A stretch of DNA of 6,221 bases, taken from an uncultured Collinsella sp. Lineage in GTDB: Bacteria > Actinomycetota > Coriobacteriia > Coriobacteriales > Coriobacteriaceae. How positions within the stretch are numbered: the first letter of the stretch is position 1; every line of letters begins with the position of its first letter. Location of the stretch: NCBI GenBank assembly GCA_902495085.1, contig CABUWA010000119.1, positions 1-6,221 of the forward strand, written 5' to 3'. A program made the position numbers and the translations under genes. The notes under the pieces are model-generated. The model was not told the DNA's origin. It worked only from the letters and a program-made list of their open reading frames with translations, and ran no database searches. Below are positions 1 through 4,986 of the stretch, in pieces.

Positions 1-50
1 AGTATCGGAGGCCGCTTGCCAGCCGTGGGCTTAAAGGGATTTGGATTCAT
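1..50 (-). CDS. Probable AAA-family ATP-binding protein, N-terminal fragment (window edge)
   Basis: The minus strand opens with an ATG at 50-48 and reads MNPNPFKPTAGKRPPIL before the window ends. A strong GAGGAGG ribosome binding site lies about 5 nt upstream, around 56-62. The start resembles the conserved N-terminus (NPFxPTxGxxPP followed by a hydrophobic residue) of AAA-type ATP-binding proteins that carry a P-loop further in. That match is from memory and rests on 17 residues, so the family is tentative; the presence of a translated start is well supported by the ribosome binding site and the promoter-like repeats just upstream. It lies on the same strand as the GTPase gene ending at 144 but appears to have its own promoter. 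Walker motifs cannot be checked because the rest of the gene is outside the window. Confidence 0.6.
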   Translation of the reverse strand, partial: MNPNPFKPTAGKRPPI

Positions 51-84
51 GTCGGCCTCCTCGGATTGGCAAACCCTGGTAATA

Positions 85-114
85 GTTATACCAACTTATA
101 CCGAGTTATACCAA
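85..114 (-). promoter_or_regulatory. Triple 10-bp tandem repeat: promoter and possible operator for the ATPase gene
   Basis: Read on the minus strand, 114-85 is three head-to-tail 10-mers: TTGGTATAAC, TCGGTATAAG, TTGGTATAAC. Each holds a TATAA(C/G) hexamer that matches the -10 consensus at five of six positions. TTGGTA (114-109) and TATAAC (90-85) make a -35/-10 pair with an 18-nt spacer, which would place the transcript start near 78, about 28 nt before the ATG at 50. The exact 10-bp period puts the three GGTATA cores on one face of the helix, as expected for cooperative binding of a regulator. The E. coli GntR-family repressor NanR binds tandem GGTATA repeats, though with closer spacing, so a GntR-type regulator is one possibility only. 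Confidence 0.55.
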
Positions 115-117
115 TAG

Positions 118-150
118 CATGTGACAAAGGAACTGTCCCTTTGTCACATG
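118..150 (-). terminator. Perfect 13-bp hairpin overlapping the GTPase stop codon
   Basis: CATGTGACAAAGG (118-130) and CCTTTGTCACATG (138-150) are perfect inverted repeats around a 7-nt centre. In the minus-strand RNA the stem gains a G.U and an A-U pair, leaving a 3-nt CAG loop; the plus-strand RNA would have an A/C mismatch there. The stem contains the last two codons and the stop (146-144) of the GTPase gene, so it forms exactly at the transcript's coding end. No U-tract follows, so it is not a standard intrinsic terminator. It may instead be a 3'-end stabiliser or a copy of a dispersed GTCCC repeat. Confidence 0.5.
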
Positions 151-2147
151 TGGCCGAAAAACTCGGCGTCTGCTGCTCGCCAGGGGCGGAAGGTGGAGGG
201 GTCGATCTTTACGTGCGCCGCGGCGGGCACGTCGTACCATTTGACCGTGTAGCCGGCGCCGTGAGAGCAAAAGACCGAATCGGGCGTGTTAGGCAGATCG
301 GCCTCGGGCTCATAGGCGGCCGCCTCGATGACGCGCTCGGCATCATGGCAAGCCGCATAGCCGGCGAACTCTAGATACAGATGCCCACGACCACTCGTGT
401 AGGCAGCCACCACCAGCGCATAATCCTGCACCTCGGATGCCGGTACGCGACCCACAAGCTTTGCCCGGTCGCCCGCCATCGTCGGTGGCTCGTACTCGGC
501 ACCCATGCGCGTGGCATCCGAGAGCGCCCGGCCCACGCACTCCCCCGGCACCTCAAGCTCAAAGTGGTACCACGGCTCCAGCAGCACCGCCGCGCCGGCC
601 TCACGCGCCTGCATGAGCCCCTGGCGAATCGCGCGGTACGTGGCCTGGCGAAAATCGCCGCCCTCGGTGTGTTTGGCATGCGCGCGGCCGCCCGTGAGCG
701 TAATGCACACATCGGTGATGGGCGAGCCGGTCAGCACGCCCAGGTGATCGCGCTCCATGGCGTTGGTGAGTGCCAAACGCTGCCAGTTAAGATCGAGCTC
801 GTCGGTCGAGGTCACGGTGCCAAACTGCACGCCCGAACCCGCCGGCAACGGCTCCAGGCGTAGATGCACCTCGGCATAGTGGCGCAGTGGCTCAAAGTGG
901 CCCACGCCCTCGACCGGCTGCGAAATAGTCTCCTTATAGAGAATGCCGCCAGACTCAAACGCAACCGAAAGGCCAAAGCGATCGGCCAACACCCGTTGCA
1001 CGACCTCGAGCTGCACCGCCCCCATAAGCTGCAGATGTATTTGTTCAAGATGCGTGTTCCAGCTTACGCCGAGCATGGGGTCTTCGTCTGCCAGCTCAGT
1101 CAACGCTTTGAATACCACATGGACGTCGTGTTCGCCCGGTAGCACGGTATAGGTGAGAACCGACGCAATGACAGGTGCATCGCCCGCGGGCTCCGCGCCC
1201 AGGGCGTCCCCCGGGCGAACGTGCGCAAGGCCCGTCACGGCACAAATACCGCCAGCAGCAACTTCTTGGGCAAGCTCATACTTCTCGCCGTTATAGATGC
1301 GTACCTGATCGACCTTCTGCTCCCATGCCTCGGCACCGGAACGTCCGCCAATCATCTGCTTGGCATGCAGTGTGCCGCCGGTTACTTTAACCCATGCCAA
1401 GCGCTCGCCGCGATCCCCGCGGCTGACACGATAGACGCGCGCGGCAAACTCCGGGAGCCACGCCTGTTCACGCATCAGCGCGCATATGCCATCCAGCAGC
1501 TCGTCCACGCCTTGGTCCTTGAGCGCCGACCCGGCAAAACAGGGAAAGAGCTTGCGCTCGGCAACCATGCGCGACAGCGTCGCGACGGAAAGCTCACCCG
1601 CCTCAAGAAACTCCTCGAGCGCTTCTTCGTCTAACGCGGCAGCGTCCTCCTGAACGGCCCCGCCCGCCAGCAGTTCGCCGGCATCCAGGCAGCCCTCGGA
1701 GAGACGTTGCCCAAGTTGTGCCAGCAAAACATCGCGGCCGGGATTCTCCAAATCGATTTTGTTGATGAAGATGAATGTCGGGATGTCATAACGTGCAAGC
1801 AGGCGCCACAGGGTTTCGGTGTGTCCCTGCACGCCGTCGTTGGCACCCACAACCAAAATCGCATAGTCAAGCGCGTGCAGCGTGCGCTCCGCCTCGGCCG
1901 AAAAATCGACGTGGCCGGGCGCATCCACGAGCATGACGTGGGTATCACCGTGGTCGAGCACGGCCTGCGACGAAAAAATCGTGATGCCACGCTCGCGCTC
2001 GATCGCGTTCGTGTCCAGATGCGAATCGCCATCGTCCACGCGGCCGCGCTTGCGAATGCGACCCGCGTTGAACAGCATGACCTCGGCCAACGTGGTCTTG
2101 CCGGCATCGACGTGCGCCACAATTCCAACGACCGCTTGCTTCGACAT
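144..2147 (-). CDS. Tet(M)/EF-G-like translational GTPase (chromosomal ribosomal-protection-type paralogue)
   Basis: A 667-residue translational GTPase expected to bind the ribosome at the elongation-factor site. The GTP-binding motifs are complete: AHVDAGKT at 11-18, RGITI at 53-57 with switch I Thr56, DAPGH at 75-79, NKID at 129-132, and GSAL at 206-209. An EF-G-like domain II follows (about 235-320), then domains III and IV (RAHAKHTEGGDFRQATYRA, 488-506) and V (about 525-600). The segment VPASEVQDY...YTSGRG (568-587) matches the Tet(M)/Tet(O) C-terminal region in layout, so the protein is closer to ribosomal protection proteins than to true EF-G. It also has a roughly 60-residue tail with SVFCSHGAGYTV (624-635), which I associate with chromosomal Tet(M)-like factors of Firmicutes and Coriobacteria whose role is unknown; acquired tetracycline resistance is not implied. 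Start ATG 2147 follows AAGAGGAG at about 7 nt; an in-frame upstream ATG at 2216 lacks such a site. The length is near Tet(M)'s 639 residues plus the tail. Confidence 0.9.
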   Translation of the reverse strand: MSKQAVVGIVAHVDAGKTTLAEVMLFNAGRIRKRGRVDDGDSHLDTNAIERERGITIFSSQAVLDHGDTHVMLVDAPGHVDFSAEAERTLHALDYAILVVGANDGVQGHTETLWRLLARYDIPTFIFINKIDLENPGRDVLLAQLGQRLSEGCLDAGELLAGGAVQEDAAALDEEALEEFLEAGELSVATLSRMVAERKLFPCFAGSALKDQGVDELLDGICALMREQAWLPEFAARVYRVSRGDRGERLAWVKVTGGTLHAKQMIGGRSGAEAWEQKVDQVRIYNGEKYELAQEVAAGGICAVTGLAHVRPGDALGAEPAGDAPVIASVLTYTVLPGEHDVHVVFKALTELADEDPMLGVSWNTHLEQIHLQLMGAVQLEVVQRVLADRFGLSVAFESGGILYKETISQPVEGVGHFEPLRHYAEVHLRLEPLPAGSGVQFGTVTSTDELDLNWQRLALTNAMERDHLGVLTGSPITDVCITLTGGRAHAKHTEGGDFRQATYRAIRQGLMQAREAGAAVLLEPWYHFELEVPGECVGRALSDATRMGAEYEPPTMAGDRAKLVGRVPASEVQDYALVVAAYTSGRGHLYLEFAGYAACHDAERVIEAAAYEPEADLPNTPDSVFCSHGAGYTVKWYDVPAAAHVKIDPSTFRPWRAADAEFFGHM

Positions 2148-2207
2148 GGCTCTCCTCTTATTGCAAGCCCATCGCACGCGGCAACGGGCGTTCACGCTCC
2201 ACACTGG

Positions 2208-2236
2208 ATGATACAATTTACGGGCCGGCGGGCGAA
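2208..2236 (-). promoter_or_regulatory. Weak candidate promoter for the translational GTPase gene
   Basis: On the minus strand TATCAT (2213-2208) matches the -10 consensus at five of six positions and sits in an AT-rich island (TAAATTGTATCAT) within otherwise GC-rich DNA. The hexamer 17 nt upstream, TTCGCC (2236-2231), matches the -35 only at three positions. Transcription would begin near 2201, giving a leader of about 54 nt before the ATG at 2147. Confidence 0.35.
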
Positions 2237-2309
2237 GCGGGCCCTATCCCCCGACCAAGCTCATCGCCCTGCGTTGCCGCGCGGCGATTTTCGTAGGTTC
2301 GCGCCTTGC

Positions 2310-2323
2310 GAAAGCCGGCTTTC
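2310..2323. repeat. Perfect 14-bp palindrome GAAAGCCGGCTTTC
   Basis: GAAAGCCGGCTTTC is self-complementary over all 14 bases. It lies in the gap between the acetyltransferase and the translational GTPase genes, about 165 bp upstream of the GTPase start. A second small inverted repeat, TTCGC (2298-2302) and GCGAA (2308-2312), overlaps its left edge. With no spacer, a DNA-binding dimer site is more natural than an RNA hairpin. No regulator is identifiable. Confidence 0.5.
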
Positions 2324-2334
2324 AAAACAGCACA

Positions 2335-2374
2335 GCGAACGAAAATAGCCCCGGGTGGGACCATTTTCGTTCGC
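2335..2374 (-). terminator. Strong hairpin downstream of the acetyltransferase gene
   Basis: GCGAACGAAAAT (2335-2346) and ATTTTCGTTCGC (2363-2374) are perfect 12-bp inverted repeats. In minus-strand RNA the stem continues through a G.U pair and GUCCC/GGGGC, giving about 18 pairs capped by a 4-nt ACCC loop. In plus-strand RNA two of those inner positions are A/C mismatches. It begins 27 nt after the acetyltransferase stop codon (2404-2402). The downstream flank on the minus strand has a TTTT run only 8 nt past the stem, so it is an atypical terminator or a mRNA 3'-end structure. Confidence 0.55.
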
Positions 2375-2401
2375 ACGAATTATTGATACGCGTCCTCGCT
2401 C

Positions 2402-2890
2402 TTATGCCTCGCGTAGCCAATCGAACGCGACACGCGGCGTGCCGTCCGACACATACACGATGCCGGCGCGCTCGAACCCCGCCTTAATACTCGCACCCTG
2501 CATGGGCAGGTTGTCCTGATGCGTGTCGATGCGCAGGTGATCGGCACGCTCTTTGGCAAAGGCGAACATCGCAGCCGCGATACCGTGCACGGTGCCGTCG
2601 GATGCCACACGGTGCAGCACGGCGTACGGAGTGTCGCTACGCCATTGACCGTCCTCAATTACGTCATAGCACTCGTCCGGGCCCGGTAAAAAGGCAAACG
2701 TCGCCACCACGCGGCCGTCGACTTCGCACACATAGCTGCCACCGGCGGCGATATCGGCAGTCAGCTGCTCGGCAGAAGGCGTGCCCTCGGGCCACTGCGT
2801 GGCGTTGCCATGCGCACGCATAAAGGCGCGGGCCGCGCCATAGATAGCCATGACGGCGGGAATGTCGGTATCGAGGGTTTTTCTGATCAT
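2402..2890 (-). CDS. GNAT-family N-acetyltransferase
   Basis: A 162-residue single-domain GNAT protein that would transfer an acetyl group from acetyl-CoA to an unidentified amine or amino-acid substrate in the cytoplasm. It begins with the typical IRKTLDTDIPAVMAIY helix (2-17). The core strands lie around 52-68, the acetyl-CoA-binding segment is HRVASDGTVHGIAAAMFAFA (93-112), and RIDTHQDN (120-127) is followed by KAGFERAGIVYV (136-147). The usual (R/Q)xxGx(G/A) loop reads TVHGIA here, with Thr in place of Arg/Gln; the HRVA...IDTHxDN pattern still fits a common GNAT subfamily. A GTG at 2893 sits directly before the ATG at 2890. The GAGG at 2904-2901 is 7 nt from the GTG and 10 nt from the ATG, so either could be used. 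It is divergent from the zinc-ribbon gene, and the substrate cannot be told from sequence. Confidence 0.85.
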   Translation of the reverse strand: MIRKTLDTDIPAVMAIYGAARAFMRAHGNATQWPEGTPSAEQLTADIAAGGSYVCEVDGRVVATFAFLPGPDECYDVIEDGQWRSDTPYAVLHRVASDGTVHGIAAAMFAFAKERADHLRIDTHQDNLPMQGASIKAGFERAGIVYVSDGTPRVAFDWLREA

Positions 2891-2911
2891 CACGCGGCGA
2901 CCTCACGTTTA

Positions 2912-2943
2912 TTGGTATCACTTTGATTGAGCAATGATACCAA
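2912..2943. promoter_or_regulatory. Symmetric inverted repeat between divergent genes (shared operator/promoter candidate)
   Basis: TTGGTATCA (2912-2920) and TGATACCAA (2935-2943) are perfect inverted repeats separated by 14 bp. They fill the 77-bp gap between the divergent acetyltransferase and zinc-ribbon genes. On each strand the outer TTGGTA and the inner TGATAC are 17 bp apart, so the repeat coincides with symmetric but weak -35/-10 positions facing both ways. A regulator bound here could control both genes. The half-site resembles the TTGGTATAA units at 85-114, differing in one base (C for A). Confidence 0.5.
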
Positions 2944-2967
2944 CGTTTGGAGAGGGGCGCGAAGCAG

Positions 2968-3264
2968 ATGGGGAGCAAAAAGCGAGCCGCCTGGTCAAAA
3001 GCCAAAAGCGAGTTTTTGGGCGCTGCCACCGGCGGCGATATGAGCGACCTGTTTGCACGTGAGGACGAGCGCCGCGACGCCCTGGACGCCGAGCGCGAAG
3101 AAGCCTGGCGTTACAAGTCGTGCGAGCGCAAAAACCGTTACGACACACGCGCCGAGGCCGAAGCCGTTATGGCCGATTGCGAAAACCGCGGACGGCGCGG
3201 TTTAGCCTGCTACAAATGCGAGTACTGCGGCGGCTGGCATCTGACGTCGCACCCTTGGAAATAG
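2968..3264 (+). CDS. Small Cys-rich zinc-ribbon-like protein, function unknown
   Basis: A 98-residue protein with a charged, probably helical N-terminal half (REDERRDALDAEREEAWR, 31-48) and a compact C-terminal metal-binding motif. Cys52, then Cys84-x2-Cys87 and His91 within YKCEYCGGWHLTSH (82-95), look like a treble-clef or zinc-ribbon site; Cys71, Cys81 and His95 are further possible ligands. The KNRYDTRAEAEAVM stretch (55-68) followed by CxYCGGWHLTSH recurs, as I recall, in small uncharacterised bacterial and phage proteins. It may bind nucleic acid or protein, but no function is assigned. The ATG at 2968 follows GAGAGGGG (2950-2957) at 10 nt; a TTG at 2947 would overlap that site and is less likely. 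It is convergent with the RsmJ-like gene, 48 bp away, and no clear terminator lies between them. Confidence 0.75.
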   Translation: MGSKKRAAWSKAKSEFLGAATGGDMSDLFAREDERRDALDAEREEAWRYKSCERKNRYDTRAEAEAVMADCENRGRRGLACYKCEYCGGWHLTSHPWK

Positions 3265-3312
3265 GGTCCGCATCGGCACGGCACTGACGGAGCGCCAACC
3301 ATCGCACACAAG

Positions 3313-4017
3313 CTACAGGCGCGGCGGCACCAAAACATCGTAGCGAACGGCCTTGCCCGCGAGCTGATAGCTCGGCTTAACGCCGGCAAGCAGCGGCCCC
3401 TTCACCGGTCGTTTGATAACGACCTTGCGCGGATGCACCGCAAGCGCTGCCTCGACCAGCGTCTCCTCATTAGCACACGGCTGCTCCAGATGATGCAGGA
3501 GCTGAAACTTCTTTTTAACCGCCGCGCTCTTGGTGCGCTCAGGAAACATGGGATCCAGATAAACCACATCGGGAGCGGCAAGCTCGCCCTGTCCAATCAG
3601 CTCAGCTGTATGGCGAAGGCCGGCAATGCTGTCCTCGCCCGCATGTAAGCGCATGCGCGACGCGGCAGCCGCAAGCGCCGGATCATCTGCCGCGCGATCC
3701 AAGGCATCCTTGAGGAGCGCCGCAATCACACAATCCTGTTCATATAGATCGACGGTAAAGCCCGCGGCAGCCAGCAGCAGCGAATCCTCGCCAAAGCCTG
3801 CCGTGGCGTCAATCGCCCATGGGCTCTCGATGCCTTTTGCGCGCGCAGCCTTTACCAGCAGCTCTTGCTGCAGACGGCCCTGTTTGAGCCGTGGAAGCAT
3901 GCGGCCAAAATCGGCACGCAGCTCCATTGTGCCGTCGGTGAGCGTGAGGCCCTCGGACTTCCCGGTCAGCTCAAGTCCCGCGGCCCGAGCAACAAAAAAG
4001 GGATCGGCGACGCCCAT
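3313..4017 (-). CDS. rsmJ: RsmJ-family class I SAM-dependent rRNA methyltransferase
   Basis: A 234-residue Rossmann-fold methyltransferase of the RsmJ (YhiQ) family. E. coli RsmJ makes N2-methylguanosine at G1516 of 16S rRNA using S-adenosylmethionine; the target in this lineage is inferred. Motif I is DATAGFGEDS (70-79), with the acidic YEQD after strand two (92-95). The family hallmark YLDPMFPER (153-161) is followed by KSAAVKKK (163-170) and VIKRP (200-204), and RYDV (225-228) closes the protein. Length is close to the 250 residues of E. coli RsmJ. ATG 4017 is chosen because AAGGAG ends 5 nt before it; a GTG at 4023 falls inside that site. It lies 63 bp downstream of the small membrane-protein gene on the same strand, so they may be co-transcribed. 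A promoter-like motif overlapping the upstream stop codon could also drive it alone. Confidence 0.8.
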   Translation of the reverse strand: MGVADPFFVARAAGLELTGKSEGLTLTDGTMELRADFGRMLPRLKQGRLQQELLVKAARAKGIESPWAIDATAGFGEDSLLLAAAGFTVDLYEQDCVIAALLKDALDRAADDPALAAAASRMRLHAGEDSIAGLRHTAELIGQGELAAPDVVYLDPMFPERTKSAAVKKKFQLLHHLEQPCANEETLVEAALAVHPRKVVIKRPVKGPLLAGVKPSYQLAGKAVRYDVLVPPRL

Positions 4018-4074
4018 GGACACTCCTTAACAAGCAAAACGAATACGCGAGCGCCGTTCATGACGACACCCAAC

Positions 4075-4092
4075 CGTCCGCTATTGTCCCAC
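4075..4092 (-). promoter_or_regulatory. Promoter-like motif upstream of rsmJ, shared with rlmA
   Basis: Minus-strand GTGGGACAATAGCGGACG (4092-4075) matches the sequence upstream of rlmA (5847-5830) at 15 of 18 positions. GACAAT fits a -10 hexamer at four of six positions, but the expected -35 region is poor. It overlaps the stop codon of the 47-residue gene and lies about 58 nt upstream of the rsmJ start. Confidence 0.3.
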
Positions 4093-4224
4093 ATGCGACA
4101 TGGCCCACAGCATCCCAATGCAAAGCACCGCCATCAATCCCGTGCACACGGCAGCGATCACAGAATCACCCATGCGCCTTCCCAACGACCGCGGCTCATG
4201 CACTTGCCCTGTTCCGTACATCAT
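4081..4224 (-). CDS. 47-residue single-pass membrane protein, unknown function
   Basis: A short gene on the minus strand, start ATG 4224-4222 (or the adjacent ATG 4221-4219), stop TAG 4083-4081. An excellent AAGGAGGA ribosome binding site lies 4 nt before the first ATG and 7 nt before the second, so the second may be used. The product has a polar, basic N-terminus (QVHEPRSLGRRMGD, 7-20), one hydrophobic helix (about 21-42, SVIAAVCTGLMAVLCIGMLW), and a short SHVGQ tail. The basic residues before the helix predict an N-in orientation. It precedes rsmJ by 63 bp on the same strand. Small size, a perfect ribosome binding site and a clean membrane helix together support a real gene, but I do not recognise the family. 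Confidence 0.65.
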   Translation of the reverse strand: MMYGTGQVHEPRSLGRRMGDSVIAAVCTGLMAVLCIGMLWAMSHVGQ

Positions 4225-4417
4225 GGCTCCTCCTTGAGACCAGCTCTTACCATGGACCCATCATCGCAGCGCCGCGCATACGCTGCCATCGATTTGACTT
4301 ACGCCCAGCTTTCCTTTTTGAAAGGTTGGGTTTGGCTGCGCGGGCTCAATGCGCTTTCAAACGCATGCATCGCCGCGTTGAACTACAATGTGCTTCACCA
4401 TATGTGCAGTACATTGG

Positions 4418-4436
4418 GTACGCCAAGTTGGCGTAC
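4418..4436. promoter_or_regulatory. 19-bp near-perfect palindrome upstream of the four-helix membrane protein
   Basis: GTACGCCAAGTTGGCGTAC consists of perfect 9-bp arms around a single G. It ends 20 bp before the ATG at 4457 and just ahead of its AAAGGA ribosome binding site. The 1-nt centre cannot form a full RNA hairpin without breaking pairs, so a dimeric repressor operator is the better reading. A weak promoter, TTGAAC (4378-4383) and TATGTG (4401-4406) with a 17-nt spacer, lies immediately upstream, placing the palindrome about where transcription would start. Confidence 0.5.
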
Positions 4437-4456
4437 TCGTATCGAAAGGACCAGCC

Positions 4457-4858
4457 ATGAGCTTCACTCGCAAGACTCTCAAAATCCTTGCTCTCATCTA
4501 CTTTGTTTTGGGCATCGCCAGCCTCGTCACCGCCGGCGTCGGTATCGCCACGGGCGGTCTCGATTCCACGTACGGTTCGTACGCCACGCTCGCAGCGGTC
4601 GTGCTTATCGCCAAGGGTCTCGTCGACCTTGCCGCAGGCGTCGCCGGTATCAAGGGCGCCAACAAGCCTTCGCAGGTGGACGGCGCGTTTAAGCTCGGTA
4701 TTGTTGCCGCGGTCGCCACGCTTGCCCAAGCGGTGCTCACGCTTCCCGCGTTTGGCGGCGACGCCATCAACTTTGGCGCCTTTGTCATCGTGGTGTACGA
4801 CCTGTTCTTTGTTCAGCAGGCACACGCCGTTAAGGCCGAGAACAAGGACCGCCTATAA
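4457..4858 (+). CDS. Four-helix integral membrane protein, unknown function
   Basis: A 133-residue protein with four predicted transmembrane helices: about 9-31, 42-64, 79-97 and 104-121. The N-terminus (MSFTRKTLK) and C-terminus (AVKAENKDRL) are positively charged, so both probably face the cytoplasm. The helices are rich in Ala, Gly and Val, and the loop GIKGANKPSQVDGAFKLG (64-81) joins helices two and three. No catalytic or transport motif is visible, and I recognise only a general resemblance to small uncharacterised membrane proteins of Coriobacteriia. AAAGGA ends 6 nt before ATG 4457; an in-frame ATG at 4388 would run through the palindrome at 4418-4436 and lacks a ribosome binding site. 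It ends 38 bp before a bidirectional terminator and converges on rlmA. Confidence 0.75.
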   Translation: MSFTRKTLKILALIYFVLGIASLVTAGVGIATGGLDSTYGSYATLAAVVLIAKGLVDLAAGVAGIKGANKPSQVDGAFKLGIVAAVATLAQAVLTLPAFGGDAINFGAFVIVVYDLFFVQQAHAVKAENKDRL

Positions 4859-4896
4859 GCGCTCGCTTCTCATAACCTCTGCAGCCAAGCAACTAA

Positions 4897-4932
4897 AAAG
4901 GGCCGATCGCGCATCTCCGCGGTCGGCCCTTT
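4897..4932. terminator. Bidirectional terminator between the membrane protein gene and rlmA
   Basis: AAAGGGCCGA (4897-4906) pairs with TCGGCCCTTT (4923-4932), and the stem extends inward through T.G, C-G, G-C and C-G to an 8-nt loop. On the plus strand the stem ends in CTTT followed by ACGTTT; on the minus strand it ends in CTTTTT. Position between two convergent genes and U-rich ends on both strands fit a shared intrinsic terminator. Confidence 0.8.
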
Positions 4933-4948
4933 ACGTTTGCCCAGATAA

Positions 4949-4985
4949 AACCTACCAAAATAAACCTGTCCCTATTTGGCAGGTT
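4949..4985 (-). terminator. Hairpin starting just after the rlmA stop codon
   Basis: AACCTACCAAAATA (4949-4962) pairs with TATTTGGCAGGTT (4973-4985) with one bulged base. In the minus-strand RNA the single mismatch becomes a G.U pair. The 10-nt loop on the plus strand is AACCTGTCCC. The stem starts one base after the rlmA stop (4989-4987) and is followed by UU then AUC on the minus strand. An alternative smaller hairpin, AACCTG (4963-4968) with CAGGTT (4980-4985), competes with it. It may act with the terminator at 4897-4932. Confidence 0.5.
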
Positions 4986-4986
4986 G

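Noticed and set aside
381..863. 160-codon open frame on the plus strand
   Set aside because: Lies wholly antisense to the GTPase C-terminal domains, with arginine- and histidine-rich low-information sequence typical of shadow frames.
144..2147. Acquired tetracycline resistance gene on a mobile element
   Set aside because: Codon use matches the neighbours, no transposase or integrase is present, and the sequence carries features of chromosomal paralogues.
2148..2216. N-terminal extension of the translational GTPase to an upstream ATG at 2216
   Set aside because: The extra 23 residues resemble no part of the family, and the strong AAGAGGAG site lies just before ATG 2147, where the conserved GTPase N-terminus begins.
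1707..2348. 213-codon open frame on the plus strand
   Set aside because: Antisense to the conserved GTPase gene; open because of high GC and without a recognisable protein or ribosome binding site.
3265..3312. Terminator between the convergent zinc-ribbon and rsmJ genes
   Set aside because: The 48-bp gap has no stem longer than a few pairs and no T-run.
4225..4300. Short 21-codon minus-strand frame starting near 4290 and ending at the 47-residue gene's start
   Set aside because: It lacks a ribosome binding site and has no recognisable composition, so translational coupling is not supported.
3865..4692. 275-codon open frame on the plus strand across rsmJ, the 47-residue gene and the membrane protein gene
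   Set aside because: It overlaps three better supported genes, crosses a palindrome and encodes compositionally odd sequence.
4346..4825. 159-codon open frame antisense to the four-helix membrane protein
   Set aside because: Charged repetitive sequence mirroring the sense gene's codons; the sense strand has the ribosome binding site and membrane helices.
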